Assembly (NCBI RefSeq): GCF_008370685.1
Contig: NZ_VTZU01000027.1
Span: 1-64,000 of the forward strand
DNA: 64,000 nucleotides
Source: Aquimarina sp. RZ0
Lineage (GTDB): Bacteria > Bacteroidota > Bacteroidia > Flavobacteriales > Flavobacteriaceae
Direction: 5' to 3'
The notes under the pieces were generated by a model, which had not been told where the DNA came from, did no database searches, and saw nothing but the letters and a program-made list of their open reading frames with translations. The translations under genes were made by a program, and so were the position numbers. This document shows, one piece after another, positions 45,596-54,991 of the stretch (its first letter is position 1; every line of letters starts with the position of its first letter).

Positions 45596-47284
45596 ATGCG
45601 AACAACTTTATTATTAATTATCCTTAAATTTTATATAGGATATGGTCAAAAAGACATTCCTCAAAATTATTTTATGCATCCTCTGGATGTCCCCTTGGCG
45701 GTTTCTGGCACCTATGGAGAATTACGATCTAATCATTTTCACTCGGGCATCGATTTAAAAACAAATGGTCAAGAGGGCTTAAACGTATATGCTGCTGCTT
45801 CTGGTACTGTAAGCAGAATTAAAATTTCTAATTTCGGATATGGAAAAGCTATATATATATCACATCCCAACGGATACACATCTGTATATGCTCATTTACA
45901 AAAGTTTTCTCCAGAAATAGAAGCCTATATCAAAAAACGACAATATGCCAAAGAATCTTACGAGATAGAACTTTTCCCTACATCAGGAACTTTAACAGTA
46001 AAAAAAGGAGATATCATTGCATATAGCGGTAACACAGGAGGAAGTGGAGGTCCGCATTTACATTTTGAAATCAGAGATGCCAGAGCCAGACCCATGAATC
46101 CATTAAGTTTTGGTATTGATGTAGAAGACACTAAAAAACCCATTGTAAACAGTGTGTGGATATATGACTTAGCACAAAATGCTCATATTGATGGAGCTCA
46201 AGAACCAAGTAGATTGAGACTAACACCTCAAAAAGATGGCAGTTTTAAAGCAGCTGCAGTGAAGGCTTTTGGAAAAATAGGGATTGGAGTCTCGACTATA
46301 GATCAACAAAATCTATCCACAAATAAAAATGGGATCTATAAAATTTCTACTTCTGTAAATGGTCAAGAAAATTTTGAACTAAAAATGAATCGTTTTTCTT
46401 TTTCTGAAACTCGTTATATAAATAGATTAATTGATTACAAACATTACAAAAAAAACAGAAACAGAATAAGTAAACTTTTCATTGAAAAAAACAATCCACT
46501 GACTATCTATAAAAATGCTGTAGACAATGGAATTATCAATATTGAGGATAGTTTATCTTATACTATCAAAGTTTTTATCAACGATTTTAAAAATAACACC
46601 ACGCTCATAGATATTCCTGTGCAGGGGCAATTTATGGATAAGATCACAAAAAAAGAAGTAACAAAAACCAATAACTTTGTTAAGTCAACAGAAAATTTCA
46701 CATATAATTCTGGAATTTTTGATGTATTTATTCCCAAAGGAAGTCTATATGAAAATACATATTTAGATATTGAGGCAAACGGAGATACCTTGAAGCTTCA
46801 TAAAGACGAAATACCCTTACACAAAAAAATTTCTATTGTTTTTGATGTTTCTAATTATGCGGCTGCTGACAAAAAGAAACTGTATATCGGGCAATTGGGG
46901 TATAAAAACAATCATTATTATTCTAAAACGTATCGGAAAAAAAATAAATTATCGACAAGAACAAGAACGCTCGGTTCTTATTCTATATTTTCTGATATAG
47001 AAAAACCAATAGTTGTCCCGATAAACGTAACAAATAAAAAATGGATGTCTAAAGCTAATTTCCTAAAAATCAAAATAAATGACAAAGACACAGGCATTGC
47101 AAGTTATAGAGCTACAATCAATGGAAAATTTATCTTAATGGAATATGACTATAAAACAGGAATGTTAATTTATGACTTTAATGATAAAGTAATTACTGAC
47201 ACGGAAAATAAATTCAAACTTATTGTGTTAGATAAAGTAGGAAATAATACTACATTTGAAACAACATTCTTTAGAAAACCCTAA
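45596..47284 (+). CDS. M23 family metallopeptidase (secreted)
   Basis: 562 residues. Signal peptide at residues 1-17 (LLLIILKFYIGYGQ). The LytM/M23 domain covers ~25-180 with zinc ligands in NHFHSGIDL (H49, D53) and the second motif PHLHFEIRDARARP (~155-168). The ~380 C-terminal residues are beta-rich and unrecognised; they may bind peptidoglycan or partners. Active M23 enzymes cut peptide crosslinks in peptidoglycan, and the essential residues are present. The 3' end overlaps the open frame of the TonB receptor gene, so the two are likely cotranscribed. Confidence 0.9.
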   Translation: MRTTLLLIILKFYIGYGQKDIPQNYFMHPLDVPLAVSGTYGELRSNHFHSGIDLKTNGQEGLNVYAAASGTVSRIKISNFGYGKAIYISHPNGYTSVYAHLQKFSPEIEAYIKKRQYAKESYEIELFPTSGTLTVKKGDIIAYSGNTGGSGGPHLHFEIRDARARPMNPLSFGIDVEDTKKPIVNSVWIYDLAQNAHIDGAQEPSRLRLTPQKDGSFKAAAVKAFGKIGIGVSTIDQQNLSTNKNGIYKISTSVNGQENFELKMNRFSFSETRYINRLIDYKHYKKNRNRISKLFIEKNNPLTIYKNAVDNGIINIEDSLSYTIKVFINDFKNNTTLIDIPVQGQFMDKITKKEVTKTNNFVKSTENFTYNSGIFDVFIPKGSLYENTYLDIEANGDTLKLHKDEIPLHKKISIVFDVSNYAAADKKKLYIGQLGYKNNHYYSKTYRKKNKLSTRTRTLGSYSIFSDIEKPIVVPINVTNKKWMSKANFLKIKINDKDTGIASYRATINGKFILMEYDYKTGMLIYDFNDKVITDTENKFKLIVLDKVGNNTTFETTFFRKP

Positions 47285-47297
47285 ACAATATACTTTT

Positions 47298-49787
47298 TTG
47301 AAAAATCTTCACTTGTTCATGCTTTTTTGCATAGTTTTGATAAGCTTCAGTTCCACTGCCCAAAATGCTACTGTAAAAGGTGTCGTTTTAGACGTATCCA
47401 ATAGACCTATATTCGGAGCAAACGTTTCTTATAAAACAAATGGAACGCTTACTGACAAAAACGGGGTTTATATACTGTCAATACCCGCTAATAAAGACAT
47501 AAGGATTAAAATAAGTTATATTGGATTTAAAGATATCGTTTTTACAATAAACTTAAAAGATAATCAGGAATATGAGCTAAACCCTATTCTGAAAACCAAT
47601 ATAGAACAGATCAGTGAGGTGATTATTACGGGACGTGAGCGCAAGGTAGTAGAGGGAATTACCACGCTGGATCCAGAAACTATCAGAATAACCCCTTCTG
47701 CCAATGCAGGTGTAGAAGGATTACTAAAAACATTGCCCGGCGTTAGTTCTAATAATGAATTAAGTACTCAATACTCTGTAAGAGGTGGTAATTTTGATGA
47801 AAACCTTGTATATGTAAACGAGATTGAAGTCTATCGCCCTTTTTTAATCAGATCCGGACAACAAGAAGGATTAAGTTTTGTGAATACAGATTTAGTGAGA
47901 AACGTTGATTTTTCTGCAGGAGGTTTTCAGGCAAAATACGGAGATAAACTATCCTCTGTATTAGACATTACCTATCGCAGACCTACACGTTTTGGGATCA
48001 CTACGGATCTTAGCTTCTTAGGAGGAAGTATTTCTGCCGGTACGATATCCAAAGACAAAAAATTTGCAGGAATCGTAGGTGTACGCTATAGAGATAATAG
48101 CTTATTAGTAGATGCCAGACAAACTGAAACAAATTTCAGACCTAGATTTACAGATGTACAAACATACCTCTCTTACAATATCTCCAAAAAATTCGAATTA
48201 GGGTTTTTAGGAAATATTGCTATAAACAAATATGATTATGAGCCGCTTACAAGACAAACTAACTTTGGCACTATCGCTAATCCGATAGCACTTTCAATTT
48301 TTTATCAAGGTCAGGAAGAAGATCAATACGAAACTTATTTTGGAGCCTTAAAAGGCACATATCAAGCAAATGAAAATCTAACGCTAAAATTAATTGCTTC
48401 TGCTTATCAAACACAAGAGCAAGAACATTTTGATATACTTGCAGAATATTTTTTAGGAACAGTTAACAATGATATAGGAAGTCAGGATCTGGGAGAAGTA
48501 GAATTTAATGAAGGGATAGGGTCTCAACTTACACACGCCAGAAATGATCTGGATGCATTGATATTTAATCTAGAGCACAAAGGAACGTATATTGCGGATG
48601 ACCATCAGTTTGATTGGGGTATTAAGTATACATCAGAAGATATAAGGGATAGAATTCAGGAATTTGAAATTATTGATTCTGCAGGTTTTTCTATTCGCCC
48701 CCCAATAGATGATTTTATAAATGATCAGCCCTACAACCCTTTTGCAAGTCCAATAGTACCTTTTACCAGTGTAAGAGCAACTAATATGGCAACCATAGAT
48801 CGAATTTCGGGATACGCCCAATACAGTCTTAGAACGAATATAAAGGAACACGAATTATGGACCAATATAGGAGTCAGATCTCATTTTTGGGATGTTTCTG
48901 GTGATGGGATTACTAGTAATTCGCAAACCGTATTTAGCCCAAGAGCTCAGGTTGCGATCAAACCCAATTGGAAAAAAGATATGATCTTCAGGCTCTCTGG
49001 CGGGTTTTATCATCAACCTCCTTTTTACCGAGAACTTAGGGACTCTTTGGGAGTGGTGATACCAGAGGTAAAGGCACAACAATCCATCCACGTAGTTTTG
49101 GGTAACGATTATAGCTTCCAGATGTGGAAAAGACCGTTTAAGCTTACCACAGAAGCCTACTATAAAAAACTAACTGATGTCAACCCTTATACTATAGAAA
49201 ATGTAAGAATCCGATATAGGGCAAGAAATAATGCAGAAGCCTATGCGGCAGGTTTTGACCTTAGATTAAATGGTGAATTTGTTCCCGGTACAGAAAGCTG
49301 GATAAGCCTTGGGTATTTAAAAACAGAAGAAAATATTGATAATCGTGGATATATCTCCAGACCTACAGATCAGCGACTAAAAGTGGGAATGCTTTTTCAG
49401 GACTATGTACCAACAATTCCCAATCTAAAAATGTATCTTAATCTGGTGTATCAAACAGGAGTCCCTGGGGGTACCCCAAGTTTTGCGGATCCATATCAAG
49501 AGAATAGTCGGGGAGAGAATTTTAGAGATCGCCGTCTTAGAGATTACAGAAGAGCAGATCTGGGAGTATCTTATATCATTGTAGACCAAAACAAAAAATT
49601 CAAAGAAGGTAGTTTCTTTAATAAATTTAAAGAATTAAATCTTGGTTTTGAGATTTTTAATGTTTTTGATAATAGAAACTCAATCACAAACACCTTTGTT
49701 AGAGATGCTGCTACCAGACGACAATTTTCTATCCCTAACTTCTTAACACCAAGAGTATTTAATGTGCGTTTAGGAATGAAATTTTAG
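47298..49787 (+). CDS. TonB-dependent receptor with carboxypeptidase-regulatory-like domain
   Basis: 829 residues if started at TTG 47298, which gives a proper signal peptide (MKNLHLFMLFCIVLISFSS, then TAQ). An upstream in-frame TTG (47256) lies inside the M23 gene, and ATG 47319 would lack a charged n-region. Order: signal peptide; CarboxypepD_reg-like domain (VKGVVLDVSNRPIFGANV); plug domain (LLKTLPGVSSNNELSTQYSV; GGFQAKYGDKLSSVLDITYR); 22-stranded barrel to the terminal strand (RVFNVRLGMKF). It imports an unknown large substrate across the outer membrane. There is no SusD partner, so a polysaccharide role is not indicated. Confidence 0.9.
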   Translation: MKNLHLFMLFCIVLISFSSTAQNATVKGVVLDVSNRPIFGANVSYKTNGTLTDKNGVYILSIPANKDIRIKISYIGFKDIVFTINLKDNQEYELNPILKTNIEQISEVIITGRERKVVEGITTLDPETIRITPSANAGVEGLLKTLPGVSSNNELSTQYSVRGGNFDENLVYVNEIEVYRPFLIRSGQQEGLSFVNTDLVRNVDFSAGGFQAKYGDKLSSVLDITYRRPTRFGITTDLSFLGGSISAGTISKDKKFAGIVGVRYRDNSLLVDARQTETNFRPRFTDVQTYLSYNISKKFELGFLGNIAINKYDYEPLTRQTNFGTIANPIALSIFYQGQEEDQYETYFGALKGTYQANENLTLKLIASAYQTQEQEHFDILAEYFLGTVNNDIGSQDLGEVEFNEGIGSQLTHARNDLDALIFNLEHKGTYIADDHQFDWGIKYTSEDIRDRIQEFEIIDSAGFSIRPPIDDFINDQPYNPFASPIVPFTSVRATNMATIDRISGYAQYSLRTNIKEHELWTNIGVRSHFWDVSGDGITSNSQTVFSPRAQVAIKPNWKKDMIFRLSGGFYHQPPFYRELRDSLGVVIPEVKAQQSIHVVLGNDYSFQMWKRPFKLTTEAYYKKLTDVNPYTIENVRIRYRARNNAEAYAAGFDLRLNGEFVPGTESWISLGYLKTEENIDNRGYISRPTDQRLKVGMLFQDYVPTIPNLKMYLNLVYQTGVPGGTPSFADPYQENSRGENFRDRRLRDYRRADLGVSYIIVDQNKKFKEGSFFNKFKELNLGFEIFNVFDNRNSITNTFVRDAATRRQFSIPNFLTPRVFNVRLGMKF

Positions 49788-50132
49788 ACACACTTGATTA
49801 TCAAATAAAAAAACAACCTTTATTAGTAATTCATCTTGACTTTTTCTATTTCCTAAAGAATGGATAAAATTGACTCATACTTTGTTACTTTTTTTAGGTG
49901 TAGCCAGGTTATGGCTTTCAAAAAATGTCTCATCTGTACAAATTTCATCTCATTTTCGGTTAAAAACAAAAAGTCAAAATGATTTCTATGATATCAAGTT
50001 AGTTTGAAAAAGCAACCTTTTTTTAAAAAAAATACTGCTACTCGACGCTATCTTTTAAGACCTTAAAAAAACCTTACCGTTTATACGGCCCTATTGGTGT
50101 ATTGTTTCCAGATGATCTCAACACCTGTTTTT
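49788..50132. other. Intergenic region after two convergent operons
   Basis: 345 AT-rich bases between the TonB receptor (+) and the HlyD gene (-). I looked for a short leader-peptide gene that the nearby exporter might secrete and found none. No repeat or clear terminator. Confidence 0.45.
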
Positions 50133-51347
50133 TTATATCTTTTCGAATACTTTTTTAAAGATATACTCATAACTTCTAAGACTATTTATGATAATATCTC
50201 CTCTTATAATGTAGTCTGCTTTTAAATGAATATTTGAATTTCTGGTATCAAAATCTACTATACAATAAAAATCACCATCTATTTTTGATGGTGAAACATA
50301 TCTAATACTTCCCTGGATACCTCCGTATTTATAATAATTATATGCATCAAACTTTAATTGAACTTTTTGACCTTTTTTGATATATAGTAAATTCTCCTCT
50401 CCCAGATTAATTTTTGCATAGAATTCTTCTTTTGCAGGTGATATAACAACTAGCGGAGTACCTGCTTCAATAAGTTTCCTGTTTTGTCTGGTATTAAAAA
50501 GAAAAGAGATGGTTCCGTCTCCGGGTGATCGTATAATTAATTTGTTTTTCTCTTCGGTAATATAATCAAGATTAAAAAGAGAGTTTTTTATATCAATTTC
50601 TAATTTCGCCATTTCTAATTTGTAAGAATCAATATCTCGATCCAGATCCAAAATTTGCTTTTCTATTTTTTTTCTACTTTCTAATTTTTCATTGAATAAG
50701 TTCTCCTGTTCATACTTCTTCTTGGCATATGTGAATTTTATTTCAGAATTCTTTTTTTTGTTTTCCAGTACTACTTTTTGCTGACGTTCAAATTCTATTC
50801 TAGAGATGACTCCTTTTGAATATAAAATTGAATCTGCTTTATACTTACTTTTGGTGAGCATATAATCTTTCTCGGCTAAAATGTTTTTTTCTTTCCAGTT
50901 AAGCACTTCTTTTTTTAAACTCAGTTTACTTACATCAAACATATCTGATTTAATTTGTATTTGCCTGAGATAAAGTTCTTTTTCTTCCTGAGCTTTGGAG
51001 ACTATTTTTTTCAAAATAATTATCTTATTTTTTGCCGCCTCTATCTCTAAATTAAAAATATTATATTCTGAGGTTACCTTTGCATTCTTAAGAATTACGA
51101 GTGTATCTCCTTTTTTTACTTCCTGTCCTTCCGTAACTTTTATAGATGCTATAGTTGATTCAATAGGCGAATTGATCTGTGTTTTAGGATTTTTGGAGTA
51201 TACTAAACCATTAGCAAAATAAACAGTATCATCTATTTTCAGAAATATCAGTGACATCAAAATTATGGCACTAAACAGTAAAGTGATTTTAAAAAAAATC
51301 AAAATCAACCGCATCGGGGAAGTCCTAAAGAATATTGAGTTTTCCAT
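50133..51347 (-). CDS. HlyD-type membrane fusion protein (periplasmic adaptor)
   Basis: 404 residues: short cytoplasmic N-terminus, one membrane helix (~13-35, LILIFFKITLLFSAIILMSL), a biotinyl-lipoyl-like half motif (INSPIESTIASIKVTEGQEVKKGDTLVIL, ~60-88), a long coiled-coil hairpin (~90-270), the second lipoyl half and a C-terminal beta domain (ILRSPGDGTISFLF...). It links the inner-membrane ABC exporter to an outer-membrane channel; no TolC-like gene is in this window. It overlaps the exporter gene by 23 bases; ATG 51314 is an alternative start without overlap. Confidence 0.9.
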   Translation of the reverse strand: MENSIFFRTSPMRLILIFFKITLLFSAIILMSLIFLKIDDTVYFANGLVYSKNPKTQINSPIESTIASIKVTEGQEVKKGDTLVILKNAKVTSEYNIFNLEIEAAKNKIIILKKIVSKAQEEKELYLRQIQIKSDMFDVSKLSLKKEVLNWKEKNILAEKDYMLTKSKYKADSILYSKGVISRIEFERQQKVVLENKKKNSEIKFTYAKKKYEQENLFNEKLESRKKIEKQILDLDRDIDSYKLEMAKLEIDIKNSLFNLDYITEEKNKLIIRSPGDGTISFLFNTRQNRKLIEAGTPLVVISPAKEEFYAKINLGEENLLYIKKGQKVQLKFDAYNYYKYGGIQGSIRYVSPSKIDGDFYCIVDFDTRNSNIHLKADYIIRGDIIINSLRSYEYIFKKVFEKI

Positions 51348-53724
51348 CTTTCAATCTATATTTTTTTGAAAACGAAATATTTTCCACAGGCTCGTGGGAT
51401 ACTATTATATATTTCCTTTTATCTTGATTTATGTATTTTTCTATTGCTATCCTGCTTTCTGTATCAATTCCTGATAAAACTTCATCCAAAATGAATATTT
51501 CTGCCGGTGAAAAGAAGGCTCTCAATAATATTATTTTTTTACGCTGACCTGTTGACACATTCTTTCCATTATTCGTAATCAAAAAGTCAAAACCATCTTC
51601 TTTTGAAGCTATGAACTCATAAAAACCAATTTTCCTGGATAATTCTATAAGTTCTGAAAGTTCTATATCCTTACCCAAACAAATGTTTTCCAGGACAGTA
51701 TCATTGAATAAAATATCATCACTGGTTGACAATAAGATTTTACGATTTAATGAGTTCGTATTGTAGAATTTAGAAAGTGTATTATTTATTAAAATTTCTC
51801 CCGAATCATAATCGTATAAGGCAGTCATTACCTTACTCAAGGTAGATTTACCAGAACCATTAGAACCTTCTATCTGTATTTTTTCCTGGTTATTTATAGA
51901 AAAATTTATCTGATGTAAAATGGGTTGGTTTGTTTTATAACTAAAACACATATTTTTGATCTCTAATGTATCAATAGTAAAATCTGAAATATCATTTTCT
52001 GACTCTTTTTTGTACGTCAACTCGTCAAAATCAAAAAACCTTTTTAATATAATTTGATTTTCCTGAAGTGTTAAATTTTGATTCAGTATACTCTTGAAAG
52101 CACTGAATATCTTTGTCGACAATGCTATAAATGTAATAATTTGTCCTAGAGAAATTTTTTGGGTGGTAATCGCAAATTGGGATAATACCAAAATTACAAC
52201 TACCGTCATAATTCCTACTATCAAAGACACTACCGTTGTATTTGTAAGATTCAGGTATTCATTTTTTAGTTGAATACTTAAATACGCATCAATCTTTTTA
52301 TTAGTTTTTTGAGATTGCTTTTTTTCTATCCCAAAACTTTTAATGATTTGTATCGCTTCTATCTTTTCGATTATATTAGAAAGAAATGTTGCTTTTTCAT
52401 GAAATCTAATCCGTTCATTATGCTGTAGTAATGGGGTAATAAACCTAAACCAGTAATAAAAGACTATTAGTATTAAAAGTATCAATAATGAAAGTTGCCA
52501 ATTGATAAAAAAAAGGATTACTAAAGAATATAATGAAATGGATAGATCAATAAATACACTTGTAAAAAACTTGGTGAAAAATCGTTTCAGTTTCATAGCA
52601 TCAGAAACTCTTTCCATCAGATCTCCTTTTTTATATAACTGTAAATATCTTAATGAAAATGTACTAATTTTTGTATCAAACTTTTGTAAAAAAAAGCGAT
52701 CTAACTGATTTTTAAGATGTATCCCTACAAAACGCTTATAAGCAGAAGTAAAAATGTTAAATATCTGATATATGACTAATCCAAAAGCAAATAGAAAAAG
52801 GGTTCTGGTATTATAGGCTGGTAAAACATAATCAATCAGCACCTGATTTATAAATACCGCAAGCTGAGTAACAAATGCTGAAAAAAAAGCTGCAGTAATA
52901 TAGATGTACCATAGCTTTTTTTGAGATTTTAATTGTTTGTACAAACTCCAATAAACAGATTTTTTCTTTTCTTCATTTTTGATTTCGAGTTTGTCACTTT
53001 TCTCACCTGGTTTTATAACCAAAATCGTAGGAACTTTTACTCTTAGTTTTCCTTCTTTGTAATATAGCTTACGAAATTTTTCTGGAACTTTTGATATCTC
53101 CTGATTTTCCAGCAAATCGATCAGGAATTGTTTTTCACTTTCTTTGTTTTTAAACCCAAAATTATCTTTAATATATTTAAAATAAGATAATTTATTTGTA
53201 ATCAATGAAATATCATTTTCTTCTAAAAGTTTCTCGCTTTCCAGATCATAAACAGATAAATCATTTTGAATGATAGCAGTATAATAAGCTGCTTCTTTGA
53301 CAGGCGCATACTCCTCATCTGTTTCGTAAAAACGAATACTACTTTTTAGGTCATCAAAACTTGCAAAATAGGTAGTACCACTACCGGGGTCATGGATTTC
53401 AAACGTATCTTTCCTTTTTCCTTTTCCTTTTACAATTAAAAAATTATTATACTTTGTATTGATTACAGGAAGAATGAAAGGAAAATAATTATCCGAAGAA
53501 TCGATACTAGTAGTACCATTCCATAATTTGTATTCTGTAATAAAACCATTGTCCTCAAAAAAATCTTTTAGTCCGGATACACTAATCCCTTTTTTTCCTA
53601 TATCAATAGAATTAATTATTTGATCTCTACTTATGTATTTGTTATAAAAAGTATAAATAATACGTATGGTAGCTACTCCACAATCATTTGATTGTAATTG
53701 TCGCTCAACCGTTTTAAAAAACAT
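51325..53724 (-). CDS. ABC exporter with N-terminal C39-like peptidase domain
   Basis: 799 residues. Residues ~1-140 have the C39 (double-glycine leader) peptidase fold: QLQSNDCGVA keeps the catalytic Cys15. At the place where C39 enzymes have a conserved histidine (HFxV) this protein has KYNNFLIV (Asn94), although the Asp of HDPG (112) remains. Residues ~265-540 carry six membrane helices. The nucleotide-binding domain (~580-799) has Walker A GSNGSGKST (~618-626), signature STGQ, Walker B FILDE and the H-loop IVSHE. It thus resembles bacteriocin/peptide exporters, but may not cut its substrate. Operon: CotH, VTC, DUF4956, this gene, HlyD. Confidence 0.9.
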   Translation of the reverse strand: MFFKTVERQLQSNDCGVATIRIIYTFYNKYISRDQIINSIDIGKKGISVSGLKDFFEDNGFITEYKLWNGTTSIDSSDNYFPFILPVINTKYNNFLIVKGKGKRKDTFEIHDPGSGTTYFASFDDLKSSIRFYETDEEYAPVKEAAYYTAIIQNDLSVYDLESEKLLEENDISLITNKLSYFKYIKDNFGFKNKESEKQFLIDLLENQEISKVPEKFRKLYYKEGKLRVKVPTILVIKPGEKSDKLEIKNEEKKKSVYWSLYKQLKSQKKLWYIYITAAFFSAFVTQLAVFINQVLIDYVLPAYNTRTLFLFAFGLVIYQIFNIFTSAYKRFVGIHLKNQLDRFFLQKFDTKISTFSLRYLQLYKKGDLMERVSDAMKLKRFFTKFFTSVFIDLSISLYSLVILFFINWQLSLLILLILIVFYYWFRFITPLLQHNERIRFHEKATFLSNIIEKIEAIQIIKSFGIEKKQSQKTNKKIDAYLSIQLKNEYLNLTNTTVVSLIVGIMTVVVILVLSQFAITTQKISLGQIITFIALSTKIFSAFKSILNQNLTLQENQIILKRFFDFDELTYKKESENDISDFTIDTLEIKNMCFSYKTNQPILHQINFSINNQEKIQIEGSNGSGKSTLSKVMTALYDYDSGEILINNTLSKFYNTNSLNRKILLSTSDDILFNDTVLENICLGKDIELSELIELSRKIGFYEFIASKEDGFDFLITNNGKNVSTGQRKKIILLRAFFSPAEIFILDEVLSGIDTESRIAIEKYINQDKRKYIIVSHEPVENISFSKKYRLKDGKLNIL

Positions 53725-53780
53725 CTGTTAATTCTATAATAGTGTTAAAATAAATGTTGAAACTCTCATTTAAGAGGCAT

Positions 53781-54158
53781 TTAGATTTTAATTTCATTAA
53801 GGATTGGTTTATTTTCTGAATTTTCGTGATAATCCGCTATTTCCATGGTAAACAGCATCTTAGGTTTTTTATAAAAAACCGTTAATTCTGCGATATCTTT
53901 TAAAAAATCAATAGAATGAATTTGATATCCAATCACCTCAATCCCTAGACGATTGCTGAGATCTTTTTTCAAAGCAGCTTCTTCTTTTGTATGAATATTT
54001 TCTATTTTTTCATATACTAACTCAAGTCTCTTAGTTTTTGAAAAAAAACTCCTCTTATATATAGAAATGCCTTTTATTTTGAGTACTATGATTATTGTTA
54101 TCAAATTAAAAGCAAAACTGGCTATAATGATAATATGTTCACTATTTATATATGGCAT
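53781..54158 (-). CDS. Short DUF4956-type membrane protein
   Basis: 125 residues with one membrane helix near the N-terminus (IIIIASFAFNLITIIIVLKI). The C-terminal half, KKDLSNRLGIEVIGYQIHSI then DFLKDIAELTVFYKK, matches the end of DUF4956 proteins as I know them (RTGL...iDFLRDtA...iyY). Typical DUF4956 proteins are about 200-230 residues with three membrane segments, so this one lacks much of the N-terminal membrane part. It overlaps the VTC gene by 17 bases. DUF4956 and VTC genes are frequent neighbours in bacteria, often with CotH. Confidence 0.72.
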   Translation of the reverse strand: MPYINSEHIIIIASFAFNLITIIIVLKIKGISIYKRSFFSKTKRLELVYEKIENIHTKEEAALKKDLSNRLGIEVIGYQIHSIDFLKDIAELTVFYKKPKMLFTMEIADYHENSENKPILNEIKI

Positions 54159-54897
54159 AAGTATTTAATTTATTTATTTCTCTAAGCTGTTGCTTAAATC
54201 TGTTATATTTTAATCCTGTCGTTGTTGTTAGTTTGCCAATGCAATATTTACTAAAACCTGCTTGCTTTATTCTATTCTCCTTTAATAACTTTGTGATTGC
54301 AGTGTTACCATTTTTTTTAGCTGTTTTAATTTCTAAAACTACTATATTTTTGAGATCAGATGCCTTGTCTTTTCCCGTAAAACAAATGTCCAAATCAATG
54401 GTACATCTTTCATCCAATGTTTTATTAACAAGTGTAATTCGCTTAAAGGTATTCGTTAAACTAGGCGCCAGGTTGTCACTGTCTATGTTTGCGTGAGTTG
54501 TAATATATTTTTTCTCATCTTCAGAAAGCGTAATAGCAATGGTGGTTTGTATACGTTTTTTAAGTGTTCTTCCTTTGTTATTTTTAATTTTAAGCTCCAT
54601 AAAGCTTGTATTTGTATCAATATAAGTGCGTTTTCTTATTTTTAGTCTATTAAGTTTATTATTATGATGTGCTAAATAAAAATCATGTGTAGCTGTATCA
54701 TAATACACTGTTTTATATGAGAAAATTCTTTTCTTATCTATTGTCAGTATATAATAGTTCTGAGAGAGTTTACTTATGATTTCTGAGAGCTGTCTTTTAT
54801 CAAAATAATATTTTAGATCGACCCTATTCATTAAACGCACCTGATCCATCTGATCTAGAGCAATAGGTTCAAAATCTTCTAATACATTTACTTTCAT
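54142..54897 (-). CDS. VTC-domain (polyphosphate polymerase-like) protein
   Basis: 251 residues, no signal peptide. A CYTH/VTC-type tunnel fold is suggested by the N-terminal RLMNRVDLKYYFDKRQL (~20-37), LNRLKIRKRTYIDTNTSFME (~82-101), LKIKNNKGRTLKKRIQTTI (~102-120), and the later TIDLDICF and VVLEIKTAKKNG segments with alternating basic/acidic residues facing a tunnel. In yeast Vtc4 this domain makes polyphosphate from ATP. In bacteria its role beside CotH and DUF4956 is not established to my knowledge. Confidence 0.82.
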   Translation of the reverse strand: MKVNVLEDFEPIALDQMDQVRLMNRVDLKYYFDKRQLSEIISKLSQNYYILTIDKKRIFSYKTVYYDTATHDFYLAHHNNKLNRLKIRKRTYIDTNTSFMELKIKNNKGRTLKKRIQTTIAITLSEDEKKYITTHANIDSDNLAPSLTNTFKRITLVNKTLDERCTIDLDICFTGKDKASDLKNIVVLEIKTAKKNGNTAITKLLKENRIKQAGFSKYCIGKLTTTTGLKYNRFKQQLREINKLNTYAIYK

Positions 54898-54991
54898 TTA
54901 TTTACATTTGAACATAAGAGAACATCCGTTTTTATTAACCAGATCCATGAGAATATACTATGATCTGGTTAATAAACGAGTGTAATCATGC

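Noticed and set aside
49788-50132. Search for a double-glycine leader peptide gene beside the C39 exporter
   Set aside because: No frame with a GG leader was found on either strand; the exporter's substrate is not visible here.
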